64,000 bases of DNA from Xylophilus ampelinus (lineage in GTDB: Bacteria; Pseudomonadota; Gammaproteobacteria; Burkholderiales; Burkholderiaceae_C): NCBI RefSeq assembly GCF_901875635.1, contig NZ_CABFMN010000090.1, positions 5,567 to 69,566 of the forward strand, given 5' to 3'. The translations under genes and the position numbers were made by a program. Positions 9,878 to 17,634 of the stretch are shown piece by piece. Within the stretch, counting starts at the first letter, position 1, and each line of letters begins with the position of its first letter. The notes beneath the pieces were generated by a model. It made no database searches. It had not been told where the DNA came from and saw only the letters and a list, made by a program, of their open reading frames with translations.

Positions 9878-10234
9878 TCACGAGAAACGGTAGAACACCT
9901 TGTTGCCCCAATCCGTCTTGAAGCCATCCAGCACCTTTCCGTGCTCGACACCCGTGATGATGGGCGCAGTTTGGCTTCGTAGGTCCGCCTCGATTGCGTG
10001 GCGCACACTTTCCCACCGGAGGACGTGCATTAGGTACGCCAATGGCTCGCTGCTGATCTGCCGCTCGCGGAACAGCCGGATCAGGAGCTGCTCAATGGCC
10101 TCGCGGTCTTGCGGTGCAGATTCGATGTGCGCAAGGCAGCGCCGATAGAACGGCTCAGCCTGATCGAACGAGAACTTGGTATCGAGAACATGCTCCGCCT
10201 GGAGCAACTCGTCGCGCACTTGCGATGCAATCAT
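9878..10234 (-). CDS. Hypothetical protein
   Basis: A 118-residue soluble protein, mostly helical by eye (RDELLQAEHVLDTKF, REAIEQLLIRLFRER, YLMHVLRWESVRHAIEADL), with no recognised motif. The tail DGFKTDWGNKVFYRFS is strand-like. It is one of the single-gene units of the AT-richer island, with element 3 directly upstream and element 2 downstream. Size and context would suit an immunity or antitoxin-type protein, but this is conjecture. Confidence 0.6.
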   Translation of the reverse strand: MIASQVRDELLQAEHVLDTKFSFDQAEPFYRRCLAHIESAPQDREAIEQLLIRLFRERQISSEPLAYLMHVLRWESVRHAIEADLRSQTAPIITGVEHGKVLDGFKTDWGNKVFYRFS

Positions 10235-10245
10235 TCCGGTTCCTC

Positions 10246-10309
10246 AACGTCCGCTTCTGGGCGAAGTCAGACCGCATGCGCGACTGACTCCTTTTGGCCG
10301 CATTCTGCC
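10246..10309. repeat. Island palindromic element 3
   Basis: Starts AACGTCCGCT. Its centre is a hairpin with arms AGTCAG/CTGACT and inner CGC/GCG, and it ends TGGCCGCATTCTGCC. It abuts the stop codon of the zinc-ribbon gene at 10309-10641 and lies 11 bp upstream of the start of the next minus-strand gene. Confidence 0.6.
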
Positions 10310-10641
10310 TATTGAGCCTTCGCGGGGCGGCCTCGTCTGAGGCTCATCAGTCTAGGACGTTCCGGCTGCGCCGGGGAGCGGCGAAACGTCTGATTCAGGA
10401 GGGGCAGATGCAAGGCGAGTTGGTTCTTGTCAGCGCGAAACTCTTCCAGCAGCCTCAGCTCGTACAAATACTGGGTCCAAAACGCGTCCCATTTTTTTGG
10501 ACGGCTGGGCGCAGGCACATGCAACTTCCAGTGCACGCGAATGCACTCTTTACCGCAATGCGGGCAGTGGAACGCCTCGGTGTGCTGGCTTCTGCGCTGC
10601 AACTTGCGGCAATCCAGGCAAGCGAAGGTCCTATTGCTCAT
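10309..10641 (-). CDS. Small zinc-ribbon protein of unknown function
   Basis: A 110-residue basic protein with two knuckles, CLDC at about residues 8-11 and CPHCGKEC at about 26-33, which together would bind one zinc. The remainder is basic and Leu-rich (WTQYLYELRLLEEFRADKNQ) with a very basic tail. No known family is identified; the charge suggests nucleic acid binding. The ATG at 10641 is chosen because it puts the first knuckle near the N-terminus; an upstream ATG at 10674 would add 11 residues. Part of the small-gene island. Confidence 0.55.
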   Translation of the reverse strand: MSNRTFACLDCRKLQRRSQHTEAFHCPHCGKECIRVHWKLHVPAPSRPKKWDAFWTQYLYELRLLEEFRADKNQLALHLPLLNQTFRRSPAQPERPRLMSLRRGRPAKAQ

Positions 10642-10672
10642 GATGCGACAGTGTCGTCTTTCGCAGGCCGCC

Positions 10673-10743
10673 AACGACCGCTTTCCTGCAAGTTCGGGGG
10701 TGCACGCGACTGTCCGGTGCTGGCCGTTGGCCGTCGTGAGAGG
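10673..10743. repeat. Island palindromic element 4 (degenerate)
   Basis: Begins AACGACCGCTTTCCTGCAAG and ends GCGACTGTCCGGTGCTGGCC. The ends match the consensus of elements 2 and 3, while the middle has diverged. It lies about 55 bp downstream of the lipoprotein gene 10797-11273. Confidence 0.45.
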
Positions 10744-10796
10744 CTGGCTTGTAACCTTGGCGGCGCGCTGCTGCGAGGGCCTTGTCCAGGCGGTTG

Positions 10797-11273
10797 CTAA
10801 AACTCGACTTGATGGTATTTTGGGTTCACGGGCCCCCCAGTATGAATGCCATACCGAGGGCGCTCTCCCAAATCTTCCACTGACGCGCTGACACCCTGAG
10901 CCGTTCTCCGAAATCGAGCGACGTAGACGTGCCTGGGCTTCATGTCGACAACAGTCACGGGCAGCTCCACATATCGATAAGTGATCGCTCCCCCGCCAAC
11001 TCCATAGTTAGTGCTGTAGTGGATAGAGAAGTGGTGGGTGCCGGGCAGCACTCTTACCCATACGGGAAACACGGATCTTGGGGTGTCTTTACCGTCTACT
11101 GCGCGAATGGTCGCGACTTCGTGCTGCGTAGCTCGATCGTCAACTGATGAAAACACGGCTGTTTCGGCTTGCGGACTATCGGTTTCATACATTGGATAAG
11201 GCGCATGGTGAAACGCACAGCCGCCGATCAGCACTGAGAGGAAGAGAAGGAAAATGTGATTGATTCGCTGCAT
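10797..11273 (-). CDS. Putative lipoprotein of unknown function
   Basis: A 158-residue protein with a good lipoprotein signal (HIFLLFLSVLIGGCAFH, Cys at about 19). The mature domain is beta-rich by eye: FPVWVRVLPGTHHFSIHYST, YVELPVTVVDMKPRHVYVARF. This pattern, a Gly-x-His core strand pair followed by a hydrophobic strand, resembles small periplasmic beta-sandwich lipoproteins, but no family name can be given. The start at 11273 puts the signal peptide at the N-terminus. It is the first minus-strand unit of the island. Confidence 0.65.
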   Translation of the reverse strand: MQRINHIFLLFLSVLIGGCAFHHAPYPMYETDSPQAETAVFSSVDDRATQHEVATIRAVDGKDTPRSVFPVWVRVLPGTHHFSIHYSTNYGVGGGAITYRYVELPVTVVDMKPRHVYVARFRRTAQGVSASVEDLGERPRYGIHTGGPVNPKYHQVEF

Positions 11274-11605
11274 GGGGTTAGGCTTTAGCTCGGGCATTTT
11301 GACGCGCAGGCCACTCCGGCCCGGAGGTAGGATTTCTTTTCAACGCATGCTGCGTCCAGCAGAAGGCTGTTATCTATGGCTTCTTAATCAATCACACACA
11401 GTCCCGCACGACCGTCCGTCGTGCGGAGCTGCCCATCGGCGAACGACTGGTTGTGGCCGAATGTAGTCGAAGCTTGAATGCCGCTGCTAGACCTTCAAAC
11501 GGTCGCAAAGCAGAGCGAAATGCCGCCTTTCCAGTCTGCCCGGCGGCCACAAATGCGGCGGGAATCAGCACTCCGTGGCGCGACACGGGCAGCTCGCCCA
11601 CACGC
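11274..11605. other. Intergenic region at the right edge of the island
   Basis: 332 bp without a supported gene. It contains island element 5 (11408-11468) and, to its right, the switch back to G+C-rich sequence at about 11570. No integrase, transposase remnant or tRNA was found here. Confidence 0.5.
11408..11468. repeat. Island palindromic element 5
   Basis: Contains CCGTCCGTCGTGCGG and GCGAACGACTGGTTGTGGCC, the latter matching element 2 at 18 of 20 positions. It lies upstream of the first minus-strand island gene and marks the right boundary of the AT-richer block. Confidence 0.55.
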
Positions 11606-12499
11606 TCAGGCCGCCACGCCTTGCGCCGCCACGGGCCGCCGCCGCGCAGTGACCGCGCAGCCCACCGACGCCGCCATCACCAGCGCGATGGCCAGCCACT
11701 GCGTGACGCTCAGCCGCTCGCCCAGCAACCCCAGCGCCAGCAGCGCGGCCACGGCCGGCTCCATGCTGATCATGATGCCGAAGGCCTCCTTGGGCAGGCG
11801 CTTGAGCGCCACCATCTCGAGCGAGATCGGGATCGCACTGGAGATCGCGGCCACGCACAGGCCCACCACCAGCACGCCGGGCGCCAGCAACGCCGCGCCC
11901 GCATGCCACACGCCGACCGGCAACACCACCAGCGCGGCCACGCTCAGGCCCAGCGCGACCGAGTGGCCGGCGTGCAGATGGCCCAGCCGCTTGCCGAACA
12001 CGATGTACAGGCCCCAGAGCGTTGCGGCCGCGAGTGCCCACAGCACGCCGACCGGATCGAGACGGCTGTCGCCGATGCCCAGCGGCAGCAGAAGCGCCAG
12101 GCCCGAGGCGGCCAGCGCCACCCAGACGAAGTCGATCGCGCGGCGGGACGAGAGCACGGCCACGGTCAACGGCCCCGCGAACTCGATCGCCACCGCCAGC
12201 CCGAAGGGGATGGTGCGCAGCGCCATGTAGAAGCTCAGGTTCATGAGCCCGAGCGTCGCGCCATAGAGCACGATGGCGCGCGCGTCGCCGGGCCGCAGCG
12301 GTCGGCGCCAGGGCCGCCAGATCAGCAGCAGCAACAGCGCCGAGAAGCCCACGCGCAGGGCCGTGGTGCCCTGGGCCCCGATGGCCGGAAACAGTGCGTG
12401 CTTGGCCCAGGAGGTGCCCAGGCCCAGCGCCGTGACGGCGCCCAGCACGGCAAGGAAGGGAACGAAGGCAGCCGGCGTGCGGCCCGCGGAGGAAGGCAT
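11606..12499 (-). CDS. EamA/RhtA-type drug/metabolite exporter
   Basis: A 297-residue inner-membrane protein with ten hydrophobic segments in two homologous halves, as expected of EamA (DMT superfamily) carriers. RhtA-like landmarks include SWAKHALFPAIGAQGTTALR near the N-terminus, AIEFAGPLTVAVLSSRRAID in the middle and SSAIPISLEMVALKRLP with MEPAVAALLALGLLGERLS in the second half. RhtA exports threonine and homoserine in E. coli, so amino acid efflux is the best guess. It ends the minus-strand sulfur block, 33 bp after the molbindin gene, and may be co-transcribed with it. Confidence 0.9.
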   Translation of the reverse strand: MPSSAGRTPAAFVPFLAVLGAVTALGLGTSWAKHALFPAIGAQGTTALRVGFSALLLLLIWRPWRRPLRPGDARAIVLYGATLGLMNLSFYMALRTIPFGLAVAIEFAGPLTVAVLSSRRAIDFVWVALAASGLALLLPLGIGDSRLDPVGVLWALAAATLWGLYIVFGKRLGHLHAGHSVALGLSVAALVVLPVGVWHAGAALLAPGVLVVGLCVAAISSAIPISLEMVALKRLPKEAFGIMISMEPAVAALLALGLLGERLSVTQWLAIALVMAASVGCAVTARRRPVAAQGVAA

Positions 12500-12532
12500 C
12501 GGGCGAAGTATCGCCCGCGCCCTCCCGGTGCT

Positions 12533-12748
12533 TCAGAGCTTCGCGATCGACACCTCGGTCGACTTGACCAGCGCGACGACGTCGGAGCCGATCTTCAGCT
12601 GCAGCTCGTCCACCGAGCGCGTGGTGATGACGGAGGTGACGATGCCCCAGGGCGTTTCGACGTCGACCTCGGAGACGACGTCGCCGCGGATGATCTCGCG
12701 GACCTTGCCCTTGAACTGGTTGCGCACGTTGATGGCCTGGATGGTCAT
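12533..12748 (-). CDS. Molbindin (Mop/TOBE domain protein)
   Basis: A 71-residue single TOBE domain. Characteristic features are ARNQFKG-like INVRNQFKGKVREI at the start, IVTSVITTRSVDELQLKIGSDVVALVKSTEVSIAK at the end and the expected overall length. Such proteins assemble into hexamers that store molybdate or tungstate in the cytoplasm. A tie to the upstream ssu/metY genes is not obvious, although some sulfur oxidation enzymes need molybdenum cofactor. The gene lies between a dispersed repeat copy and the EamA exporter. Confidence 0.93.
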   Translation of the reverse strand: MTIQAINVRNQFKGKVREIIRGDVVSEVDVETPWGIVTSVITTRSVDELQLKIGSDVVALVKSTEVSIAKL

Positions 12749-12775
12749 GAAGGTTCCTTGTTGGATGGATGGGTT

Positions 12776-12840
12776 GCTATTGATTTGATAGCTGCTTGCG
12801 CAGGCGGGACGGGCGCTGCAGCCCGATTTCGTTCAGATTC
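12776..12840 (+). repeat. Dispersed intergenic repeat, copy 2
   Basis: GCTATTGATTTGATAGC followed by TGCTTGCGCAGGCGGGACGG, GCGCTGCAGCCCGATTT and a CGTTCAGA tail. It sits between metY and the molbindin gene, both on the opposite strand. Confidence 0.85.
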
Positions 12841-12879
12841 ATCGACATCGCAGCGGCGCGGGCGCCGGGTGCCGCGGGT

Positions 12880-14169
12880 TCATGTGGATGCCGCCTTCAA
12901 CGCCTGGTCGAGGTCGGCGATGAGGTCGTCGATGTGCTCGATGCCGATGGACAGGCGCACCGTGTCCTCGGTGACGCCGGCCCTGGCGAGTTCGTCGGGC
13001 GAGAGCTGGCGGTGCGTGGTCGAGGCCGGGTGCGTGGCCAGCGAGCGCACGTCGCCGATGTTCACCAGCCGCGTGAAGAGCTTCAGCGCATCGAGGAACT
13101 GCGCGCCCCCGGCCCGGCCGCTGCCGATGCCGAAAGTGAGCACGCCGCTGGACTTGCCGCCGAAGTACCTCTGCGCCAGCGCATGGTCGGGGTGGTCTTC
13201 CAGCGCCGCGTAGTTGACCCAGTTCACCGCCCTGCTCTTCTTCAGGTGCTGCGCGACGGCCAGCGCGTTGCTGCTGATGCGGTCCATGCGCAGCGCCAGC
13301 GTCTCGATGCCCTGCAGGATCTGGAAGGCGTTGAAGGGCGAGATCGCCGCGCCCGTGTTGCGCAGCGGCACGACGCGCGCGCGGCCGATGTAGGCAGCGG
13401 GCCCCAGCGCCTCGGTGTAGACCACGCCGTGGTAGCTCACGTCGGGCTCGTTCAGGCGCTTGAAGCGTTCCTTGTGCTGCGCCCAGGGGAACTTGCCCGA
13501 ATCGACGATCGCCCCACCGATGCTGGTGCCGTGGCCGCCGAGGTACTTGGTGAGCGAGTGCACCACGATGTCGGCGCCGTGCTCGATCGGCCGGCTGAGG
13601 TACGGCGAGGGCACCGTGTTGTCGACGATCAGCGGCACGCCGTGCTTGTGCGCGACGGCTGCCACCGCGGCGATGTCGGTGATGTTGCCGGCCGGGTTGC
13701 CCAGCGACTCCACGAAGATGGCCTTGGTCTTCGCGTCGATCAGCGGCTCGAAGCTGGCCGGGTCGCGGTGGTCGGCGAAGCGGGTGGTGATGCCGAACTG
13801 CGGCAGCGTGTGGGCGAACAGGTTGTAGGTGCCGCCGTAGAGCGCCGTGCTGCTGACGATGTTGTCGCCCGCCTCGGCGATGGTCTGGATCGCGTAGGTC
13901 ACGGCCGCCTGGCCCGAGGCCAGCGCCAGCGCGGCGATGCCGCCTTCCAGCGCCGCGACGCGCTGCTCCAGCACGTCCTGCGTCGGGTTGTTGATGCGGG
14001 TGTAGATGTTGCCCGGCACCTTGAGGTCGAACAGGTCGGCGCCGTGCTGCGACGAGTCGAAGGCGTAGGCCACCGTCTGGTAGATGGGCGGCGCCACCGC
14101 GCGGGTGGTCGGGTCGGGCGAGTAGCCGGCGTGCACCGACAGGGTTTCGAATTTCCAGTCCTTGGACAT
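12880..14169 (-). CDS. metY: O-acetylhomoserine sulfhydrylase
   Basis: A 429-residue PLP enzyme of the Cys/Met metabolism family that makes homocysteine from O-acetyl-L-homoserine and sulfide. Visible landmarks are ETLSVHAGYSPDPTT at the N-terminus, YTRINNPTQDVLEQRVAALE (about 55-75), the active-site Lys in HSLTKYLGGHG near 208, and RLVNIGDVRSLATHPASTTH toward the C-terminus. The length and the N-terminus are those of the MetY subgroup rather than MetB/MetC. It follows the ssu genes on the same strand, so sulfide made from sulfonate sulfur can be fixed directly. A palindromic extragenic repeat separates it from ssuB. Confidence 0.95.
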   Translation of the reverse strand: MSKDWKFETLSVHAGYSPDPTTRAVAPPIYQTVAYAFDSSQHGADLFDLKVPGNIYTRINNPTQDVLEQRVAALEGGIAALALASGQAAVTYAIQTIAEAGDNIVSSTALYGGTYNLFAHTLPQFGITTRFADHRDPASFEPLIDAKTKAIFVESLGNPAGNITDIAAVAAVAHKHGVPLIVDNTVPSPYLSRPIEHGADIVVHSLTKYLGGHGTSIGGAIVDSGKFPWAQHKERFKRLNEPDVSYHGVVYTEALGPAAYIGRARVVPLRNTGAAISPFNAFQILQGIETLALRMDRISSNALAVAQHLKKSRAVNWVNYAALEDHPDHALAQRYFGGKSSGVLTFGIGSGRAGGAQFLDALKLFTRLVNIGDVRSLATHPASTTHRQLSPDELARAGVTEDTVRLSIGIEHIDDLIADLDQALKAAST

Positions 14170-14199
14170 GGGTGTTTCCTTTGGGTGGATCAAGAACGG

Positions 14200-14283
14200 C
14201 CGTTCACGCTGAGCTTGGCCTGTCCTGAGCTTGTCGAAGGGTCGAAGCGCCGCGCGAAGCTTCGACAGGCTCAGCTCGAACGG
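14200..14283. repeat. Extragenic palindromic repeat (GAGCTTGTCGAA type)
   Basis: Outer arms CCGTTCACGCTGAGC and GCTCAGCTCGAACGG enclose GAGCTTGTCGAAGGG and CTTCGACAGGCTC. This is a repeat type I know from intergenic regions of many beta- and other proteobacteria. It lies between ssuB and metY and could form a long hairpin in the transcript. Confidence 0.7.
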
Positions 14284-14301
14284 AGATGGGCGAATGCGGC
14301 A

Positions 14302-15150
14302 TCACACGGCCCAGCGCAGCGTGTGCGCGGGCGAGTCGGGCCAGTGGGCATCGTTGGCGGGTTCGGCCTCGTCGGCCGCAGGTTTCTGCAGCACCCGGTC
14401 GAGGATGCGTTTCTCGATGGCTGCGAAAGCCGAGTCGCCCTGCGAGCGCGGGCGGGCGAGCGCGATGCGCTCGTCCAGCGAGATGCGGCCGTCCTCGATC
14501 AGGATCACCCGGTCGGCCAGCGCCACGGCCTCCTGCACGTCGTGCGTGACCAGCAGCGCCGTGAAGCGGTGCTGCTGCCACAGCCCCTCGATGAGGCGGT
14601 GCATCTCGATGCGCGTCAGCGCATCCAGCGCGCCAAGCGGCTCGTCGAGCAGCAGCAGCCGCGGGTGGTGCACCAGCGCGCGGGCCAGGGCCACGCGCTG
14701 CCGCTGGCCACCCGACAAACGCGCCGGCCATTCGTTCTCGCGATCGGCCAGGCCGACCTGTGCCAGCACCTCGCGCCCGCGCGCCCTCGCCTCGGGCGGC
14801 AGGCCCAGCGTGACGTTGTCCAGCACGCGCATCCAGGGCAGCAGGCGCGCCTCCTGGAACATGATGCGCGTGCCGTCGTGCAGGCCGCTCACAGGTTTGC
14901 CGTCGGTGACGACCTGGCCGCCGCTGGCCGCCTCAAGCCCGGCGATCAGGCGCAGCAGCGTGCTCTTGCCGCAGCCGCTGCGTCCGACGATGGCGATGAA
15001 CTCGCCCGGCTCGATGGCCAGCTGCGTGTCGCGCAGCACCTCGCGTTCGCCGTAGCGCTTGACGAGGTGGCGAGCCTCCAGCTTTACGCCGCCGGGCTGC
15101 GGCAGCTCGACGAGGTCAGGGCGGGTGGGGGTATCGATGACAGCGCTCAT
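14302..15150 (-). CDS. ssuB: Aliphatic sulfonate ABC transporter ATP-binding protein
   Basis: A 282-residue ABC ATPase. The Walker A motif [13 protein letters not shown] is at about 56, the Q-loop in [12 protein letters not shown], the signature [15 protein letters not shown] near 140, and Walker [14 protein letters not shown] with the H-loop [11 protein letters not shown]. The Q-loop sequence EARLLPW is typical of SsuB/TauB. It energises import with SsuC and SsuA. The ATG overlaps the stop of a possible 30-codon frame at 15147-15239. The C-terminal 30 residues after the conserved core are variable. Confidence 0.94.
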   Translation of the reverse strand: MSAVIDTPTRPDLVELPQPGGVKLEARHLVKRYGEREVLRDTQLAIEPGEFIAIVGRSGCGKSTLLRLIAGLEAASGGQVVTDGKPVSGLHDGTRIMFQEARLLPWMRVLDNVTLGLPPEARARGREVLAQVGLADRENEWPARLSGGQRQRVALARALVHHPRLLLLDEPLGALDALTRIEMHRLIEGLWQQHRFTALLVTHDVQEAVALADRVILIEDGRISLDERIALARPRSQGDSAFAAIEKRILDRVLQKPAADEAEPANDAHWPDSPAHTLRWAV

Positions 15151-15239
15151 GGTTGCGGGCTCCGTGCGGCCTCCCGTTCCCAGGCCGTGCACTCGCTGAA
15201 GAGCGACAGGGCACGCGGGTGACGGGTGGCGGGTTTCAT
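15147..15239 (-). CDS. Possible 30-residue peptide coupled to ssuB
   Basis: A 30-codon frame (starting [13 protein letters not shown]) that ends in a TGA overlapping the ATG of ssuB by ATGA. The overlap is of the kind used for translational coupling. The peptide is basic and rich in Arg and Pro, with one Cys, and has no known relative. It may only be leader sequence, as no strong ribosome-binding site was seen. Confidence 0.25.
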   Translation of the reverse strand: MKPATRHPRALSLFSECTAWEREAARSPQP

Positions 15240-15314
15240 GGCGATCAGGCCGATGGCTTGAACAGGTCGATGTAGAGGGCGTTCACCTTCTTCGGCAACA
15301 GCTTTGCCCTGCCC

Positions 15315-16145
15315 TCACTTCGCCTGGTAGCCCGGATGCCAGCGCAGCCACCCGTGCTCCAGCGCCCGTGCGAACACATCGGCGAACTTGCCCAGAAGCG
15401 CGTAGAGCAGGATGCCCACCAGCACCACGTCGGTCTGCAGGAACTCGCGGGCGTTCATCGTCAGGTAGCCGATGCCGGCCTGCGCCGAGATGGTCTCGGC
15501 CACGATCAGGATCACCCACATCAGCCCCAGCGAGAAGCGCAGGCCCACGAGGATGGACGACAGCGCGCCGGGCAGGATCACGTCGCGGTACAGCTGCCAG
15601 CGAGAGAGGCCATAGGTGCGGCCCATCTCGATGAGCTGCGGATCGACGTTGCGGATGCCGTGGAAGGTGTTGAGGTAGATCGGGAAGAACACGGACACGC
15701 TGATCAGGAACAGCTTGGCCGTCTCGTCGATGCCGAACCACAGGATCACCAGCGGGATGAGCGCCAGCGCCGGGATGTTGCGCACCATCTGGATGGTGGA
15801 GTCGAGCAGCGTCTCGAAGAATTTGACCGAGCCGGTGAGCAGCCCCAGCACCAACCCGGTACCACCGCCGATCGCCAGGCCCAGCAGCGCACGGCCGGCA
15901 CTCACCTTGACGTGCGTCCACAGCTCGCCCGACACGGCGAGCGACCACGCGGCCTTGACGACGTCGATCGGCGCCGGGAGCACACGGGTAGAGAGCCAGC
16001 CGAGCGACGAGGCGATCTGCCACGCGACGATGAGCCCGATGGGAACGAGCCAGGGCACGAGGCGGTGGGCGACCTGGGCCGCGAAGGCCTTGGCGCCGCC
16101 GAGGGAGGGGGTACGCAAGGGCATGGACTGGACTTGTTCGGTCAT
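15315..16145 (-). CDS. ssuC: Aliphatic sulfonate ABC transporter permease
   Basis: A 276-residue inner-membrane permease with about six hydrophobic segments. It carries the EAA-type cytoplasmic loop for ATPase docking (IEMGRTYGLSRWQLYRDVIL, about 165-185), preceded by FPIYLNTFHGIRNVDPQLIE, which is typical of SsuC/TauC. The ATG at 16145 is preferred over a TTG one codon upstream. It lies 68 bp after ssuD and 164 bp before ssuB. Confidence 0.94.
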   Translation of the reverse strand: MTEQVQSMPLRTPSLGGAKAFAAQVAHRLVPWLVPIGLIVAWQIASSLGWLSTRVLPAPIDVVKAAWSLAVSGELWTHVKVSAGRALLGLAIGGGTGLVLGLLTGSVKFFETLLDSTIQMVRNIPALALIPLVILWFGIDETAKLFLISVSVFFPIYLNTFHGIRNVDPQLIEMGRTYGLSRWQLYRDVILPGALSSILVGLRFSLGLMWVILIVAETISAQAGIGYLTMNAREFLQTDVVLVGILLYALLGKFADVFARALEHGWLRWHPGYQAK

Positions 16146-16180
16146 CAAAGAACTTTCACGGTTGGATCGATTTCGACTCG

Positions 16181-16205
16181 CTCCCTCTCCCTTTGGGAGA
16201 GGGAG
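16181..16205. repeat. Perfect 11-bp inverted repeat between ssuD and ssuC
   Basis: CTCCCTCTCCC and GGGAGAGGGAG around a TTT loop. It would form a very stable hairpin on either strand but has no T-tract, so it is more likely a repeat element or mRNA-processing structure than a terminator. It may lower ssuC expression relative to ssuD. Confidence 0.65.
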
Positions 16206-16213
16206 TCAGAAGC

Positions 16214-17392
16214 TCAGCTCTGCGAAACGAGGCGCGACGGTGCGTCGAGGTTGGCGACGACCTCGCCAAAGGGGCCGGTGAGCGCACCACCGACCGATCC
16301 ACCGAGGCGTTGCTGCACGCGCCGCGGCAGCAGCGGGAACACCAGTTCGGCGAAGCGGTAGGCCTCTTCCAGGTGCGGGTAGCCCGAGAGGATGAAGGCG
16401 TCGATGCCCAGCGCGGCGTATTCCTCGATGCGTGCCGCGACCTGCTCGGGGCTGCCGACCAGTGCGGTGCCGGCGCCGCCGCGCACCAGGCCCACGCCAG
16501 CCCAGAGGTTGGGGCTGATCTCCAGCGCCTCGCGGCTGCGGTTGGCGCCACCCCGATGCAGCGCGGCCATGCGGCGCTGGCCTTCCGAATCCATGTTGGC
16601 GAAGGCGGCCTGCGCGCGAATCACGGTCGAGTCGTCGACGCGGCTGATGAGCGCGTCGGCGGCCTGCCAGGCTTCCTGCTCGGTCTCGCGCACGATCACG
16701 TGCAGGCGGATGCCCAACTCCACGCGGCGGCCCTTGCCCTCTGCCCTCGCCCGCACGTCGGCGATCTTCTTGGCCACCTCGTCGGGCGTCTCGCCCCAGG
16801 TCAGGTAGCGCTCGACCTGCTCGGCCGCGAGCTCGTGCGCGGCCGCGGACGAGCCGCCGAACCACACCGGCGGGTGCGGCTTCTGCACCGGCGGGAACAG
16901 CAGCTTCGCGCCCTTGACCTGCAGGTGCCGGCCGTCGTAATCGAAGGCCTGCCCGTCGTGGCTGCGCGCGATGAGCTCGCGCCAGATGCGGATGAACTCG
17001 GCCGACTGCTCGTAGCGTGCCGCGTGATCGAGGAAGACGCCGTCGCCCTCCAGCTCCGCGCGGTCGCCACCGGTGACGAGGTTGACCAGCAGCCGTCCGC
17101 CCGACAGCCGGTCGAAGGTCGCGGCCATGCGCGCGGCCAGCGCCGGCTGGTGGAGGCCGGGCCTCACCGCGACCAGGAACTTCAGCCGCTTCGTCGCGCC
17201 GATGAGGCTGGAGGCGACGACCCAGGGGTCTTCGCAGGAGCGGCCGGTCGGGATGAGCACACCTTCGTAGCCGAGCGTGTCGGCCGCGCCGGCCACCTGC
17301 TGCAGGTAGGCCAGGTCGACCGGTCGAGCGCCTTCGGTGCTGCCGAGATAACGGCTGTCGCCGTGGGTGGGGAGGAACCAGAAGATCTGCAT
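16214..17392 (-). CDS. ssuD: FMNH2-dependent alkanesulfonate monooxygenase
   Basis: A 392-residue luciferase-like monooxygenase that cleaves C1 and longer alkanesulfonates to aldehyde and sulfite using FMNH2 and oxygen. Family landmarks run from the first residues ([15 protein letters not shown]), through [17 protein letters not shown] (with the conserved Cys), [26 protein letters not shown] and [10 protein letters not shown], to [18 protein letters not shown] and [27 protein letters not shown]. The length matches E. coli SsuD closely. Reduced flavin would come from ssuE in the same locus. Confidence 0.96.
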   Translation of the reverse strand: MQIFWFLPTHGDSRYLGSTEGARPVDLAYLQQVAGAADTLGYEGVLIPTGRSCEDPWVVASSLIGATKRLKFLVAVRPGLHQPALAARMAATFDRLSGGRLLVNLVTGGDRAELEGDGVFLDHAARYEQSAEFIRIWRELIARSHDGQAFDYDGRHLQVKGAKLLFPPVQKPHPPVWFGGSSAAAHELAAEQVERYLTWGETPDEVAKKIADVRARAEGKGRRVELGIRLHVIVRETEQEAWQAADALISRVDDSTVIRAQAAFANMDSEGQRRMAALHRGGANRSREALEISPNLWAGVGLVRGGAGTALVGSPEQVAARIEEYAALGIDAFILSGYPHLEEAYRFAELVFPLLPRRVQQRLGGSVGGALTGPFGEVVANLDAPSRLVSQS

Positions 17393-17410
17393 GGGAAAAA
17401 TCCTTTGCGC

Positions 17411-17623
17411 TTACCAGGAGTGCGCGAGAAAGCGCGTCGATGGTGCGGTGGCGTGTGCCGCGACGAGCCGGCGCAGCGCCCGCACCGGCAGGTAGCCGTG
17501 CGGCGCACGCCGGGCCACGGCATAAGCCGAGGGCAGCTTGATGCCCCAGGCCGCCACGGTGACGCCCAGCACGCGCAGCGCCTGCTGCGCGGGAGAGGAA
17601 GGAACGACGAAACGGGAACTCAC
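17411..17623 (-). CDS. Small basic protein in the ssu operon
   Basis: A 70-residue protein between ssuA and ssuD, starting with GTG at 17623 and preceded by a good GAGGA ribosome-binding site about 8 bases upstream. The gaps to its neighbours are 11 and 18 bp, which supports a real gene. It has one hydrophobic stretch (QALRVLGVTVAAWGIKLPSAYAV) followed by a basic, Arg-rich half (ARRAPHGYLPVRALRRLVAAH). No function is known. It could be a membrane-associated accessory protein. Confidence 0.6.
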   Translation of the reverse strand: MSSRFVVPSSPAQQALRVLGVTVAAWGIKLPSAYAVARRAPHGYLPVRALRRLVAAHATAPSTRFLAHSW

Positions 17624-17634
17624 GCCGACATTCC

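Noticed and set aside
7500..11468. Classical integron attC sites
   Set aside because: The elements are palindromic and cassette-like in position, but no pair of GTTRRRY and RYYYAAC boxes was found by eye and there is no integrase, so they are reported only as repeats.
15241..15330. Minus-strand peptide ending YIDLFKPSA after ssuC, as a remnant of a second binding-protein gene
   Set aside because: Only about 20 codons long, continuing into the ssuC reading region in another frame; too little to support a pseudogene.
16181..16205. Terminator between ssuD and ssuC
   Set aside because: A perfect hairpin but no T-tract on either strand, and the operon continues; called a repeat.
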